Source of the DNA: an uncultured Prevotellaceae bacterium
GTDB lineage: Bacteria; Bacteroidota; Bacteroidia; Bacteroidales; Bacteroidaceae
Reading direction: 5' to 3'
Assembly: GCA_947167935.1 (NCBI GenBank)
Contig: CAMVJU010000012.1
Span: forward strand, 1 to 41,586
Length of the DNA: 41,586 nt
Made by a program: the position numbers and the translations under genes. The notes under the pieces are model-generated. The model worked only from the letters and a program-made list of their open reading frames with translations, searched no databases and was not told the DNA's origin. How positions within the stretch are numbered: position 1 is the stretch's first letter; each line of letters starts with the position of its first letter. Positions 14,872-24,020 of the stretch are shown in pieces.

Positions 14872-17800
14872 TCATTCTGCCTTGACGACGAACTTGCGGC
14901 CTTCGCAGACATAGACACCGGCGGGCAGTCCATCAGTGTTTGTGGCATTGCGGCGCACCAGTCGTCCGCGAATGTCATAGATGTTACGCGGAGTATTGTC
15001 AGTGAAGACGTCAGAAATAGCGGTGTTGATACCCTTTACGAAGAGCAGTCCTTCGCTGATGCGGCTGGTATCCCACTTCACATCGCCCTCAAATTCAAAC
15101 GTCGGCGTACCGCTGAAGGAGGCGGCAGAGAAGACACGGATGCTATCGCCCACCTGCAGCGAATGGTTGGTAGCGGTAACACGGATGGTGCCGTTGACGG
15201 TGAGACCTTTCTCGAAATAGAAACTGGTGCAGCCATCGCTGACATTGGTGGCACAGCGTGTGGCATTGACCAGCATCGTGCCGTTGATGACGACAGATGC
15301 GTTTTTCAGCACCTTTGTCTTACTGGCGCTGGAGAAGACGGCTTTGGCATCGACTGTCAGCTTACCAGTACCCAGCAAACCATTGACACCCATGCAGAGC
15401 TCACCTTCCTTGACGATGGTGGTTCCTGTGTTATCGTTGGCACCATTCCAGATGACCTTGCCTGCACCCACCTTCTGGAGATGAGCATCGGAGGTGACGC
15501 GGACACCTGTCGTCCAGTCGTCGTCGTTACCCACCTGCCAAGTGTTGGCACCCACGCTGCCGCTATTGCTGAAGGTGCAGCTGCCGCCCAGCTTGCCTGA
15601 ACCCGTGACCTTGCCAATGCGGAAGGTCTTGCCGCTGTTCTGTACCTCCACATCGGAGGCAATGTTCATCGTGCCCTTCGGCATACCTGTGGAGGTGTTC
15701 AGCGTGAAACGCTTGACATCGCCATCCTGGCTCGACATAGGTTTGAGCGTGCCCTCAAAGTCGCTAAAGTTGCACTGCACCGGCGTACGAGTGGCGTACC
15801 AGCCGTTACCTTTCTCCGTTGTGCAATAGGCAGTAAGTGTGCCCTCGCCCGTCACCTTGTTGGTGTATGTCGAGCGATTGGCCATATACCAGTTGCCCGT
15901 CTTGCCCTGCGGCACGTAAATTGCGTAGCTGGTACTGGTATTCTCGTTGAGCGTTCCCCCTTGGAATTCCACTGTCTTGGCAGGTGTGTTGGCATTGATG
16001 CACTGCACGGTGCCTGCCACAATGACGAGACGGTTGAGGGAGCTGTTGGCAATGTTCAGCTTCATCCATCCTGAGCCTTTCTTCGTGAGGACGGTACCAG
16101 CCATCGCCTTGTCAACAATGAAGTCCTGTGAGTTGTTGATGACACCACCTTCATCGCCTTCAAAATAGATATTCGTGCCATTGGTGACAGCAGCCGTAGT
16201 ACGCAGCTCGGCTCCGTTCTCCATAATGAATTTCTTACCCGTGGTAACGCCGCCGAGATTACCCTTCGGCTGATTAGCGTTGGCCAATGAACTGACGCTG
16301 ACCACACCACCCGACAGACGGTTGCCGCCGGTATAGGTATTCTCGGTCTTGATGGTCAACATGCCATTACCTTGCTTCACCAGCGTGGTATTGCCTACAA
16401 GACTACCGGTGCCGCTGAATGTATAGGCCTTCGTCTCGTTGGCCACGAAGACGGTATCGGCCTCCAGCTCACCGTTCAGCGTTACATTGAACTTCTTGGC
16501 GGTGTCGTCGAAGCGCACGTTGTCGCCGCTGACAAAGATATCGCTCTCGCCCTCATTATTGGCGAAGTTCTCTGAGTCAGCCATATTCCAGATGGCTGAC
16601 GTGGCACCCGTCCAAACGACGCTTCCAGCATCACGGGTACCGGAAATGACGAGGAAGAGCTTTCCGTCGGCCAGCTGCAGGCTGCTCTTCATCTTCGTGC
16701 CCAACCCCTCGATGCGGATATTGTCCAGGCTACCCTTCAGCGTCTCTACTGTGCCGATAAGGTATTCGCCAGGCGTCAGGTCGCTGCTGCCGATGATGTT
16801 GAACTCAAAGACAGGCTGCATATATTTCGGACCATATTGCCAGTTCTTCGTCTCTATACTAATGTACTTTGTGTTCACCTGGTCAATCTGTTCGTCGATG
16901 TCGAAGACAACACGCGAGCCAAAGCCCAGCACCAGCGAATCGGTAGTGACGGTGCCAACCTGATTCTCGCCACCAGGCAGCAGCTTGGCATCATAGTCCA
17001 TGTGGATGCTGCGGAAAGTACCACCATCGCTACTGAGCGTAGTGAAGCGGTTGAGCCACAGCCTGGAATTCAGGAGTGAGCCGTCGAAGACAAGTTTTCC
17101 TGCCCAGATATCCGTCTCGCCAGTATAAGTGTTGTCGGTCTTAGGCAGGACGAGCGTGCCGTCACCCTGCTTCACCAGACGCATGTCGCCCGTAAAGGCA
17201 GCGCCAGAGACTTCGCATGTGTAGTAGGTATATTTGATAGCAGGGTTGCCTGAAGTATTGTTGCTGTTGGTACCCTGCACCCACGATGGCACGTTGAACG
17301 TTACAACCCACGGCTTGGCACCTTCGGCCACATTGATATGTGTGTCGTTGGTCTCACATACGATGACGTGCTGGTTGTTGTGCTCAGCGCCGATGGTACC
17401 ATTGTTGGCTACTTCTACGCGATTGGTCATAGTGAGTGGCGGCGGAGCGATAGTGATGTTCTCGAGCTCGCCGAGGAAATAGCTGGTGTGAGGCGGCTGG
17501 TTGTAGCCCATGCTCTCCCACACCATTCCCTGACGATACTGGTGGTCGTGCCACAGCGTATAGTTGCGCCACTTCGTGTACTTATCAGTAGTGTACACAC
17601 GTACATATTTATTATCGGAGGTGCGCACGATGATTTCCTCGCGCCAGTCGCCCAGCACATCACCGGCAGCCGAGGGCGTATTCTTCGTCCAGTTGCAGTT
17701 GGCAGTGCCGTCGGCGGTGAACACAATGCTGCCGTCGGCCTTGAAAACACGGGCTGCACCTTCACGTGAGCTGGCTCCGTCGAGGCCTTCCTCCAGCAAG

Positions 17801-19284
17801 TCGCCATCCCAATAGATGCGCCAGTTGTTGGTGAAGCCTGTGGGGCCACCACTGATAACTTTGTCAGCCACACAAGATATAGTACCTGACTGCGAGCTAT
17901 GGCCGATAGCCCCAGGATAGCTGTTGGAGAAATTGCCACAGAGTGCACGTCCGTCATCGCTCGTCGACTGGAGACGGTAGTAAATCTTTGATGTAGTGGC
18001 GTCGCGATAGTTCATGGCAGGTTCATCTTCGTTGCAGGCAAATATTTCCTGTCCATGACGGTAGGGGTCGAAGTCGGAACAATGCTGGGCGTCGCCATGA
18101 CCAAGGCCCGTGGTGGAGAGTCCCTTTCCGTTGTCATCGATAACCATCGAGCCGAAACAAATCTCATCCCTGCCGTCCCAGTCCACATCGGCAATGCCAA
18201 AGTTATGATAGCCGTTACCGTACCAAGGGTCGCCCCAGCCGCCATTGTTGCTCCATTCCCAATAAAGCGTCAGTTGGTGTGTCTCGGGATTGACGGAGAA
18301 GGCTTTCATGTGATGCTTGGTGTAGCAGCCTCTGCCGAGGAAGATAAAAGGATGGCGACCGTCGAGGAAGGGAGCGCCAAAATAGTGCTTGGTAGAACGG
18401 TGACCATAACCGTCGCCCCAGTCATCAGCATTGCCTCGTGGCAGCGGATAGGTCATCCACAACTGGCCGTTGTTGCCAATGGCATAGGGCTTGCCTGTAG
18501 CACCTTCTAAGTAGAGCAAATATTCTGCGCCAGTATTAGTGTAGGTCATATTGGCCGTCTGCAGCACAGTATTACGGGTATTCACATTCATATTGCCGAT
18601 ATTGGTAGTGGTGCCGTCGGCATGATAGATAATCATATTGTCGGCGCCGCGCAGCAGAATCTCAGCCTTGCCATCGCCGTCCCAGTCATAGCCCACAGCG
18701 TCGTACTGCTCATCAGGACCGCTCACCATGTTGGGTCCCAAGTCAATATACCACAGCCTGTCACCCTTGATGTTGTAACACTCAAGCAGGTTATAGGCGA
18801 TGGCATCCACAGAGCTTCCATCCACGTAGTTACGCTTCAAGATGAACTCCGAGACTCCGTCACCATCGACGTCGGCCAATGCGATGTCGTTGATGCTGTA
18901 ATCATTGGTGATATTGCTGCCACTACGGCTCATCACATCTTTCACGGCAAACTGGATGTACTGCTGGTTGAGGCGCGTCACCTCGGCACACTTCTCCTGT
19001 TCCTGACCACGTACAACGGCAGCCACCTGATATTTCGAGCCAGCCTTGCCGCCCGTGTCGGTGTAGTTGGAGACGTTGAGCGGACCAGCAATCTTCACGC
19101 CGTCGCGGTAGAGGTTGTACTCAGTGTCGTAATATTCCTCACCGAAAATGCGCCAGCTGACCAAAGCACCGGAACCCGATGGTACAGCCACGAGGCCACG
19201 ATTGAGTATGTCGGTTTGTCTTTGTGCCATCAGGCTGGTCCATCCGGCCACCAAGGCCAATAAGAAAAATGTAAGTCTTTTCAT
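14872..19284 (-). CDS. PL11 rhamnogalacturonan lyase with autotransporter-like repeats
   Basis: This 1470-aa exported protein has an N-terminal signal (RLTFFLLALVAGWTSLMAQ). A rhamnogalacturonan lyase family 11 domain follows (LNRGLVAVPSGSGALVSWR, an Fn3-like part, then the propeller with Asp-rich calcium-like loops LADVDGDGVSE, YDWDGDGKAE and ADVDWDGRDE). It should cleave the pectin backbone rhamnogalacturonan I by beta-elimination. From about residue 700 come autotransporter-associated beta-strand repeats (LVKQGDGTLVLPKTDNTYTG and LVKQGNGMLTIKTENTYTG). The C-terminal tail is sorting-like (IYDIRGRLVRRN). PL11 enzymes are usually near 600 aa, so more than half is an added beta-helical region. 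The ATG at 19284 was chosen for the signal peptide; upstream in-frame sequence to 19701 overlaps asnA and is not coding. Confidence 0.92.
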   Translation of the reverse strand: MKRLTFFLLALVAGWTSLMAQRQTDILNRGLVAVPSGSGALVSWRIFGEEYYDTEYNLYRDGVKIAGPLNVSNYTDTGGKAGSKYQVAAVVRGQEQEKCAEVTRLNQQYIQFAVKDVMSRSGSNITNDYSINDIALADVDGDGVSEFILKRNYVDGSSVDAIAYNLLECYNIKGDRLWYIDLGPNMVSGPDEQYDAVGYDWDGDGKAEILLRGADNMIIYHADGTTTNIGNMNVNTRNTVLQTANMTYTNTGAEYLLYLEGATGKPYAIGNNGQLWMTYPLPRGNADDWGDGYGHRSTKHYFGAPFLDGRHPFIFLGRGCYTKHHMKAFSVNPETHQLTLYWEWSNNGGWGDPWYGNGYHNFGIADVDWDGRDEICFGSMVIDDNGKGLSTTGLGHGDAQHCSDFDPYRHGQEIFACNEDEPAMNYRDATTSKIYYRLQSTSDDGRALCGNFSNSYPGAIGHSSQSGTISCVADKVISGGPTGFTNNWRIYWDGDLLEEGLDGASSREGAARVFKADGSIVFTADGTANCNWTKNTPSAAGDVLGDWREEIIVRTSDNKYVRVYTTDKYTKWRNYTLWHDHQYRQGMVWESMGYNQPPHTSYFLGELENITIAPPPLTMTNRVEVANNGTIGAEHNNQHVIVCETNDTHINVAEGAKPWVVTFNVPSWVQGTNSNNTSGNPAIKYTYYTCEVSGAAFTGDMRLVKQGDGTLVLPKTDNTYTGETDIWAGKLVFDGSLLNSRLWLNRFTTLSSDGGTFRSIHMDYDAKLLPGGENQVGTVTTDSLVLGFGSRVVFDIDEQIDQVNTKYISIETKNWQYGPKYMQPVFEFNIIGSSDLTPGEYLIGTVETLKGSLDNIRIEGLGTKMKSSLQLADGKLFLVISGTRDAGSVVWTGATSAIWNMADSENFANNEGESDIFVSGDNVRFDDTAKKFNVTLNGELEADTVFVANETKAYTFSGTGSLVGNTTLVKQGNGMLTIKTENTYTGGNRLSGGVVSVSSLANANQPKGNLGGVTTGKKFIMENGAELRTTAAVTNGTNIYFEGDEGGVINNSQDFIVDKAMAGTVLTKKGSGWMKLNIANSSLNRLVIVAGTVQCINANTPAKTVEFQGGTLNENTSTSYAIYVPQGKTGNWYMANRSTYTNKVTGEGTLTAYCTTEKGNGWYATRTPVQCNFSDFEGTLKPMSSQDGDVKRFTLNTSTGMPKGTMNIASDVEVQNSGKTFRIGKVTGSGKLGGSCTFSNSGSVGANTWQVGNDDDWTTGVRVTSDAHLQKVGAGKVIWNGANDNTGTTIVKEGELCMGVNGLLGTGKLTVDAKAVFSSASKTKVLKNASVVINGTMLVNATRCATNVSDGCTSFYFEKGLTVNGTIRVTATNHSLQVGDSIRVFSAASFSGTPTFEFEGDVKWDTSRISEGLLFVKGINTAISDVFTDNTPRNIYDIRGRLVRRNATNTDGLPAGVYVCEGRKFVVKAE

Positions 19285-19363
19285 GTTACAGATAGTTATC
19301 ATTGATTCGTTTGTTGCCAGTAAAGTTTCTGCTGCAAGGAGACGTTCTCGCAAGCTTTGCGTG

Positions 19364-19371
19364 CAAAGGTA
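19364..19371 (-). promoter_or_regulatory. -7 box of PL11 (and probably GH3)
   Basis: TACCTTTG on the minus strand, giving a leader of about 73 bases to the PL11 ATG. No clear -33 box is seen, as expected for a promoter that needs an activator; that reading is inference. Confidence 0.6.
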
Positions 19372-19540
19372 CGACTTTTTTCTTATACAACTCTTTTCCA
19401 TGGATAGAAAAAATGAGAGATTAGCAAAAGTCCGTGCATTTTTCTCATTATTTATAGATGTGTACGCGAGAGAAGACAAATACAAAATGTTAGCGTATTT
19501 CAAGATTTGCTTTCTTTTTGCAAAATAATTACATAAAAAG

Positions 19541-19571
19541 TTTGGCGTTACGCCATTTATTTGTACCTTTG
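19541..19571 (+). promoter_or_regulatory. Promoter of asnA with internal palindrome
   Basis: TTTG (19541-19544), a 19-base spacer and TACCTTTG (19564-19571) form a textbook Bacteroidota promoter. TGGCG-tta-CGCCA (19542-19554) is a perfect dyad between the boxes, a candidate operator. Confidence 0.75.
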
Positions 19572-19605
19572 CGCCGCCATTCAAGAAAATACAAGGTAAA
19601 AAGAT

Positions 19606-20643
19606 ATGAGTAAGCTTATCTATCCCGTCAACTACAAGCGCCTGCTTGACATGCGCCAGACCGAGCAGGGCATCAAGCTCATCAAGGAATTCTTTCAGCA
19701 AAATCTCAGCACCGAACTGCGTCTGCGCCGTGTCACTGCACCGCTGTTCGTGCTAAAAGGCTTAGGCATCAACGACGACCTGAACGGCGTGGAACGCCCC
19801 GTCAGCTTCCCCATCAAGGACTTGGGCGATGCCCGCGCCGAGGTGGTGCACTCGCTGGCAAAGTGGAAACGTCTCACTTTGGCCGAATACCAGATAGAAC
19901 GCGGTTACGGTGTCTACACCGACATGAACGCCATCCGTGCCGACGAGGAGCTTGATAACCTGCACTCACTCTACGTAGACCAGTGGGACTGGGAGGCCGT
20001 CATTGCCCGTGAAGACCGCACGCTGGCCTTCCTGAAGAACGTGGTGGAGCGCATCTACGCAGCCATCCGCCGCACAGAGTATCTCACCTGTGAAACCTAT
20101 CCGCAGCTGAAACCTTTCTTGCCTGAGAAGATACACTTCATCCACGCCGAAGAGTTGCTCCGCATGTATCCTGACAAGACGCCGAAAGAACGCGAGGATG
20201 CTATCTGTGAGGCCTACGGAGCCGTCTTTATTATCGGTATAGGCAGCAAGCTCAGCAATGGCGAGAAGCACGACGGACGAGCTCCCGACTATGACGACTG
20301 GAGCACTGTGGCAGAGAATGGACAGAAAGGTCTCAATGGCGACATCCTCATCTGGTATCCCGTCCTGGGACACTCCATCGAACTCTCTTCGATGGGCATC
20401 CGCGTGGACAAGGAGAGCCTGCTGCGTCAGCTGAAGATTGAGGGACAGGAAGAACGCGAACAGCTCTTCTTCCACCAGCAACTGCTGAATGATCGTCTGC
20501 CGCTGAGTATCGGTGGTGGTATAGGTCAGAGCCGCCTCTGCATGGTGCTGCTCCATAAGGCCCATGTAGGCGAGATTCAGGCCAGCATCTGGCCCGATGA
20601 CATGCGCGAGGAGTGCCGCCGTCTGGGTATGCCGCTCATCTAA
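19606..20643 (+). CDS. asnA: Aspartate-ammonia ligase (asparagine synthetase A)
   Basis: AsnA (345 aa) makes asparagine from aspartate, ammonia and ATP. It has a class II aminoacyl-tRNA-synthetase-like fold. Recognised segments are APLFVLKGLGINDDLNGVERPV, the AEVVHSLAKWKR motif, GVYTDMNAIRADE, HSLYVDQWDWE and the C-terminal LSIGGGIGQSRLCM. Length matches the family (about 330-345 aa). It has its own promoter and is a single gene; the next gene starts after another promoter. Confidence 0.97.
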   Translation: MSKLIYPVNYKRLLDMRQTEQGIKLIKEFFQQNLSTELRLRRVTAPLFVLKGLGINDDLNGVERPVSFPIKDLGDARAEVVHSLAKWKRLTLAEYQIERGYGVYTDMNAIRADEELDNLHSLYVDQWDWEAVIAREDRTLAFLKNVVERIYAAIRRTEYLTCETYPQLKPFLPEKIHFIHAEELLRMYPDKTPKEREDAICEAYGAVFIIGIGSKLSNGEKHDGRAPDYDDWSTVAENGQKGLNGDILIWYPVLGHSIELSSMGIRVDKESLLRQLKIEGQEEREQLFFHQQLLNDRLPLSIGGGIGQSRLCMVLLHKAHVGEIQASIWPDDMREECRRLGMPLI

Positions 20644-20666
20644 TAAGAAAAAAAACTGCTCGGATT

Positions 20667-20697
20667 GTTGGCGTTTTCATTTTTTTTCGTATCTTTG
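20667..20697 (+). promoter_or_regulatory. Promoter of the partner-switching operon
   Basis: GTTG (20667-20670), a 19-base spacer and TATCTTTG (20690-20697) precede the RsbW-like gene by about 45 bases. Confidence 0.65.
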
Positions 20698-20742
20698 CAG
20701 GCGAAAGAACGCGATAATAACTAAAAGCGCCATACAAACGGG

Positions 20743-21156
20743 ATGAAAAAGGAAATCCAAATCCGCAACCAAGTCGACGATTTGCAACATGTGGCAGCAT
20801 TTGTTGAGGAAATCGCCGACGAGTTGCAGTTGTCTCCTGAGTTGACGATGAACTTCAACCTCGTTCTCGAGGAAATGGTGTCCAACGTCATTTTCTATGC
20901 CTATCCCAAGGAGAATGACCAACCCATCATTCTCACTGCCACATCCGATGACGATTCCATCTCCTTCATCATCACCGACGAGGGACGCGCCTTCGACCCC
21001 ACAGCTCGCGAAGACGCCGACATGAGCGTCAATCCTGCCGACAGACAGCTGGGCGGCATGGGTATTTTCATCACCCGCCAGATTATGGACGACGTTACCT
21101 ATCAGCGCATTGACGGATGCAACATCCTCACTATGACAAAAAGGTTAAAAGATTAA
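20743..21156 (+). CDS. RsbW-like anti-sigma/serine kinase
   Basis: This 137-aa protein is a single HATPase domain of the RsbW/SpoIIAB type. The N box is NLVLEEMVSNVIFYAYP, the G1 box is ITDEGRAFDP, and the Gly-rich lid is GGMGIFITRQIMDD. Such proteins phosphorylate STAS antagonists on serine and sequester a partner. The adjacent STAS gene (36 bases downstream) supports a partner-switching module. Bacteroidota lack a classical SigB, so the sequestered target is unknown. Confidence 0.88.
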   Translation: MKKEIQIRNQVDDLQHVAAFVEEIADELQLSPELTMNFNLVLEEMVSNVIFYAYPKENDQPIILTATSDDDSISFIITDEGRAFDPTAREDADMSVNPADRQLGGMGIFITRQIMDDVTYQRIDGCNILTMTKRLKD

Positions 21157-21192
21157 AAGTCGATTTTAAGAACAAAAGCATTTTTTCCCAAT

Positions 21193-21501
21193 ATGACACA
21201 AATTTTAAAAGAAGATGGCAAGACCATCATTAAGACAGGACAGCGCATCGACACGATGAACGCAGGTCAGTTTGAAAAAGACATCGAGCCCGCACTGCAG
21301 GAGCAGGGCGTAGACCTTGAAATGGACTGCACGGATTTGAACTACATGGCTAGTTCAGGACTGCGCATCATCCAGAAGACCATGCGCACCGTCACCATGA
21401 AGCGTGGCAAATTCAAGATGACCAACGTCAGCCCAGAGATATATAAGGTACTGGCCATGACGGGCTTCACCAAGTTTATGACTGTGGAACAGAAAGCATG
21501 A
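21193..21501 (+). CDS. STAS anti-sigma factor antagonist
   Basis: This 102-aa STAS-domain protein keeps the phosphorylatable serine motif MASSGLRIIQ near residue 56. It is the expected substrate of the upstream RsbW-like kinase. Its TGA overlaps the ATG of the following histidine kinase (21498-21501), so the two are probably translationally coupled. Confidence 0.9.
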   Translation: MTQILKEDGKTIIKTGQRIDTMNAGQFEKDIEPALQEQGVDLEMDCTDLNYMASSGLRIIQKTMRTVTMKRGKFKMTNVSPEIYKVLAMTGFTKFMTVEQKA

Positions 21502-22406
21502 TTCCAGAGGAAGAGCTTGCCAACGACTATCGCCGACTGCAAGAAGAGCACCGCCAGCTGCAGGAGGACTACGAACAGCTGAACCAGATGTTCGAGAATA
21601 TGGGTTTGGGCTATGAAGAAGCGCTGAACCTGTATGATCAGGCTGTAGAGTCGTCGCGCATGAAGACCGACTTCATCCAGCAAATCTCCCACGAAATTCG
21701 CACACCGCTGAACATTCTCAGCGGATTTGCCCAGATTCTTACCTCGGGCATGGAGCTCGACGACGCCATGAAACAGGAGGTGACGCAGGGTATCGCCGAC
21801 AACACGCAGCGCATCACAGGCTTGGTGAACAAGATGCTGGAGCTGGCCGATGCCAGCAGCGACTCAGCCATCGAGTGCGCCGACGACGCCCCTGCCGTGA
21901 TGATTGCAGCGCAGGCAGTTGACGAAAGTTGCATCACGATGGCCTCGCACATCACCTTCGACATGCAAATAGCACCTGAGGTGGAGATGACGATGATTCA
22001 CACCAACCTTCAGCAGGCCACACGCGCCTTGGTTTTGCTGCTCGACAATGCCATGAAGTTCACCCACCCCGCCGAGGCCCAAGGCGGCGCCGCTGCCATC
22101 AAAGAGAAAGCCAAGGTCGTTCTATCCGTTGCGATGTCATCGCAACCAACGGAACAAGCAGAGCAAGCAGTAGCAGGACGAACCGGCCAGCAACTATGCA
22201 TGACCGTTGAGGATACAGGCATTGGCATCCCGGAGGAAGAGGCAGAGCATATTTTCGACGAATTCGTCCAATTGGATGAATACTATGACGGCACGGGTAT
22301 CGGCCTCACCGTCGCACGCAGTATCGCCCGCCGTCTGGGCGGTGACATTGTCCTCGACACTTCTTACAAAGAGGGCGCCCGTTTTGTCTATTCTTTACCG
22401 CTGTAG
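21498..22406 (+). CDS. Soluble sensor histidine kinase
   Basis: This 302-aa kinase begins with a coiled coil (DYRRLQEEHRQLQEDYEQL), then a HisKA domain with phospho-His in QQISHEIRTPLN, and an HATPase domain (N box LLLDNAMKFTHP, G1 EDTGIGIPEE, G2 DGTGIGLTVARSIA). No transmembrane helix or sensor domain is seen; input may come through the STAS/RsbW partners encoded upstream. The loop between the N and G1 boxes is unusually long (about 50 residues) and holds a perfect 19-bp DNA palindrome (22128-22146). Its receiver partner is not in the window. Confidence 0.92.
   Translation: MIPEEELANDYRRLQEEHRQLQEDYEQLNQMFENMGLGYEEALNLYDQAVESSRMKTDFIQQISHEIRTPLNILSGFAQILTSGMELDDAMKQEVTQGIADNTQRITGLVNKMLELADASSDSAIECADDAPAVMIAAQAVDESCITMASHITFDMQIAPEVEMTMIHTNLQQATRALVLLLDNAMKFTHPAEAQGGAAAIKEKAKVVLSVAMSSQPTEQAEQAVAGRTGQQLCMTVEDTGIGIPEEEAEHIFDEFVQLDEYYDGTGIGLTVARSIARRLGGDIVLDTSYKEGARFVYSLPL
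22128..22146 (+). repeat. 19-bp perfect palindrome inside the kinase gene
   Basis: GTTGCGATG-T-CATCGCAAC is a perfect 9-bp dyad within a loop-coding stretch (LSVAMSSQPTEQ). It may be another in-frame palindromic insertion or chance. Confidence 0.5.
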
Positions 22407-22417
22407 GGCCTTTTCCT

Positions 22418-22451
22418 TTCACCCTTCACCATCCACCTTTCACTTACCACC
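22418..22451 (+). repeat. TTTCACCC/TTCACCATCCACC word stretch between convergent genes
   Basis: The gap between the kinase stop and the dnaB stop is filled with CACC-type words related to the CCATCCA and TCTCACC families. No terminator hairpin is obvious. Confidence 0.5.
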
Positions 22452-22453
22452 AA

Positions 22454-24004
22454 TCAGTATGGCAGCGGATTATCGTTTGCTGGCAATGGATCTTCGTCAG
22501 CAAACGAGCGGAAGCCTTCACCGCCTCCCATAGTTGGCTGACTATCACCATTAATTTTCGAGCCGAGAATTTCACCACCCATAGGCGGTGCAGCATTACC
22601 CGGACGGGAATCCTCAGGATTCTCAAAACGCGTATATTCGCCACGGAAGGTCAGCAGCACATCGCCGGTGGCACCCTTACGGTGCTTGGCAATGATAATC
22701 TGCGCCATACCGTGCAGGTCGCGTCCGTGGTCGTCCTGATAGATGCGGTAATATTCAGGACGATGCACAAAGATCACCATATCGGCATCCTGCTCGATAG
22801 CACCCGACTCACGCAGGTCACTCAATTGCGGACGCTTGCCCTCCAGTCCCTCGCGATTGTCCACGCCACGATTCAGCTGCGACAGAGCGATGATAGGAAT
22901 ATTAAGCTCTTTAGCCAGGCCCTTCAATGAGCGCGAGATAGTACTCACTTCCTCCTGACGTGAAGAGAAACGCATACCATTGGCATTCATCAGCTGCAAA
23001 TAATCGATCATAATGATCTTCACATCGTGTTCACGCACCAGTCGGCGGGCTTTCGTGCGCAGCTCGAAGACTGAGAGGCCAGGTGTATCGTCAATATAGA
23101 GGGGCTTGCCGTGCAGGTTGACGATACGCTTGTCGAGACGGTCCAGTTCGTCAGGCTGCAGCTGTCCACTCTGGATGTGCGAACCCTGTATCTCGCAAAC
23201 ATTGGAGATGAGGCGGTTAACCAACTGCACGTTTGACATCTCAAGCGAAAAGAACGCGGTAGGCACCCCAAAGTCGGATGCGATATTCTTGGCCAGAGAA
23301 AGTGCAAAAGACGTCTTACCCATTGCCGGTCGACCTGCGATGATGACGAGGTCGCTGGCCTGCCAACCACTGGTGATGTCGTCCAGCTTGTGATAGCCCG
23401 TAGGCACGCCCGTCAGACCGCCAGAGTTCTGGTAAGCCTTCATGATGGCGTCCATCGCATTCTGAATGACGGGGTCCACCTGCGTGTAGTCCTTCTTCAT
23501 ATTCTTCTGCGACAACTCGAAAAGCGACCCTTCGGCATGCTGCATCAGTTCGTCCACGTCGATGGTCTCGTCGAAGGCCTTCGTCTCCACGTCGCTGGCA
23601 AACTGTATAAGCTGTCGCGCCAAAAATTTCTGTGCCACGATGCGGGCGTGGTAGTCGATATGGGCGCTGGAGGCCACTCGGCTCGAAATCTCAGCGATAT
23701 AGGCGGGACCGCCCACCTCTTCCAAGGTGCCATTCTTGGCCAATTGCTCCGTCACGGTAAGCACGTCGATAGGCTTCTCATCCATCGACAGGTCACGAAT
23801 GGCGGTATATATGAGCTGATTGCGCGGCTCGTAGAAACTCTCAGGATATAGCAACTCGCACACCACGGCATAGGCATCCTTGTCGATGAGCAGAGCACCG
23901 AGCACGGCACGCTCCACCTCTAATGCCTGCGGCTGCACATGTGCGTAGTTATTGTCAATAGGTTGCGATTGGCGGCTACGCCGCGTATTATTGTTGTCTG
24001 CCAT
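22454..24004 (-). CDS. dnaB: Replicative DNA helicase DnaB
   Basis: DnaB (516 aa) is the hexameric fork helicase. The N-terminal domain starts QALEVERAVLGALLIDKDAY. The RecA-like domain has Walker A GRPAMGKTSFAL, followed by FFSLEMSNVQL, IIMIDYLQLM and the arginine-finger region RESGAIEQDADMVIF. There is no intein. A low-complexity Pro/Gly/Asn C-terminal tail (SRPGNAAPPMGG...) extends beyond the usual end. The ATG at 24004 was chosen because the conserved N terminus begins soon after it; the ORF is open further upstream only through the metallo-hydrolase gene. It lies 16 bases after that gene on the same strand. Confidence 0.96.
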   Translation of the reverse strand: MADNNNTRRSRQSQPIDNNYAHVQPQALEVERAVLGALLIDKDAYAVVCELLYPESFYEPRNQLIYTAIRDLSMDEKPIDVLTVTEQLAKNGTLEEVGGPAYIAEISSRVASSAHIDYHARIVAQKFLARQLIQFASDVETKAFDETIDVDELMQHAEGSLFELSQKNMKKDYTQVDPVIQNAMDAIMKAYQNSGGLTGVPTGYHKLDDITSGWQASDLVIIAGRPAMGKTSFALSLAKNIASDFGVPTAFFSLEMSNVQLVNRLISNVCEIQGSHIQSGQLQPDELDRLDKRIVNLHGKPLYIDDTPGLSVFELRTKARRLVREHDVKIIMIDYLQLMNANGMRFSSRQEEVSTISRSLKGLAKELNIPIIALSQLNRGVDNREGLEGKRPQLSDLRESGAIEQDADMVIFVHRPEYYRIYQDDHGRDLHGMAQIIIAKHRKGATGDVLLTFRGEYTRFENPEDSRPGNAAPPMGGEILGSKINGDSQPTMGGGEGFRSFADEDPLPANDNPLPY

Positions 24005-24020
24005 TTTATAAGGGGATAAT

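Larger units (their letters stand above)
19285..19605. other. Intergenic region between PL11 and asnA
   Basis: This 321-base AT-rich region holds the two divergent promoters and the PL11 leader. No gene is supported in it. Confidence 0.7.

Noticed and set aside
19405..19533. 42-codon rightward ORF (MDRKNERLAKVRAFF...) between PL11 and asnA
   Set aside because: It lies in AT-rich leader/promoter DNA, has no promoter box in front of it, and its end runs into the asnA promoter region; nothing about it looks like a protein family.
19285..19701. Upstream extension of the PL11 frame
   Set aside because: It crosses the asnA promoter and the asnA coding start on the opposite strand, and the signal peptide begins at 19284.
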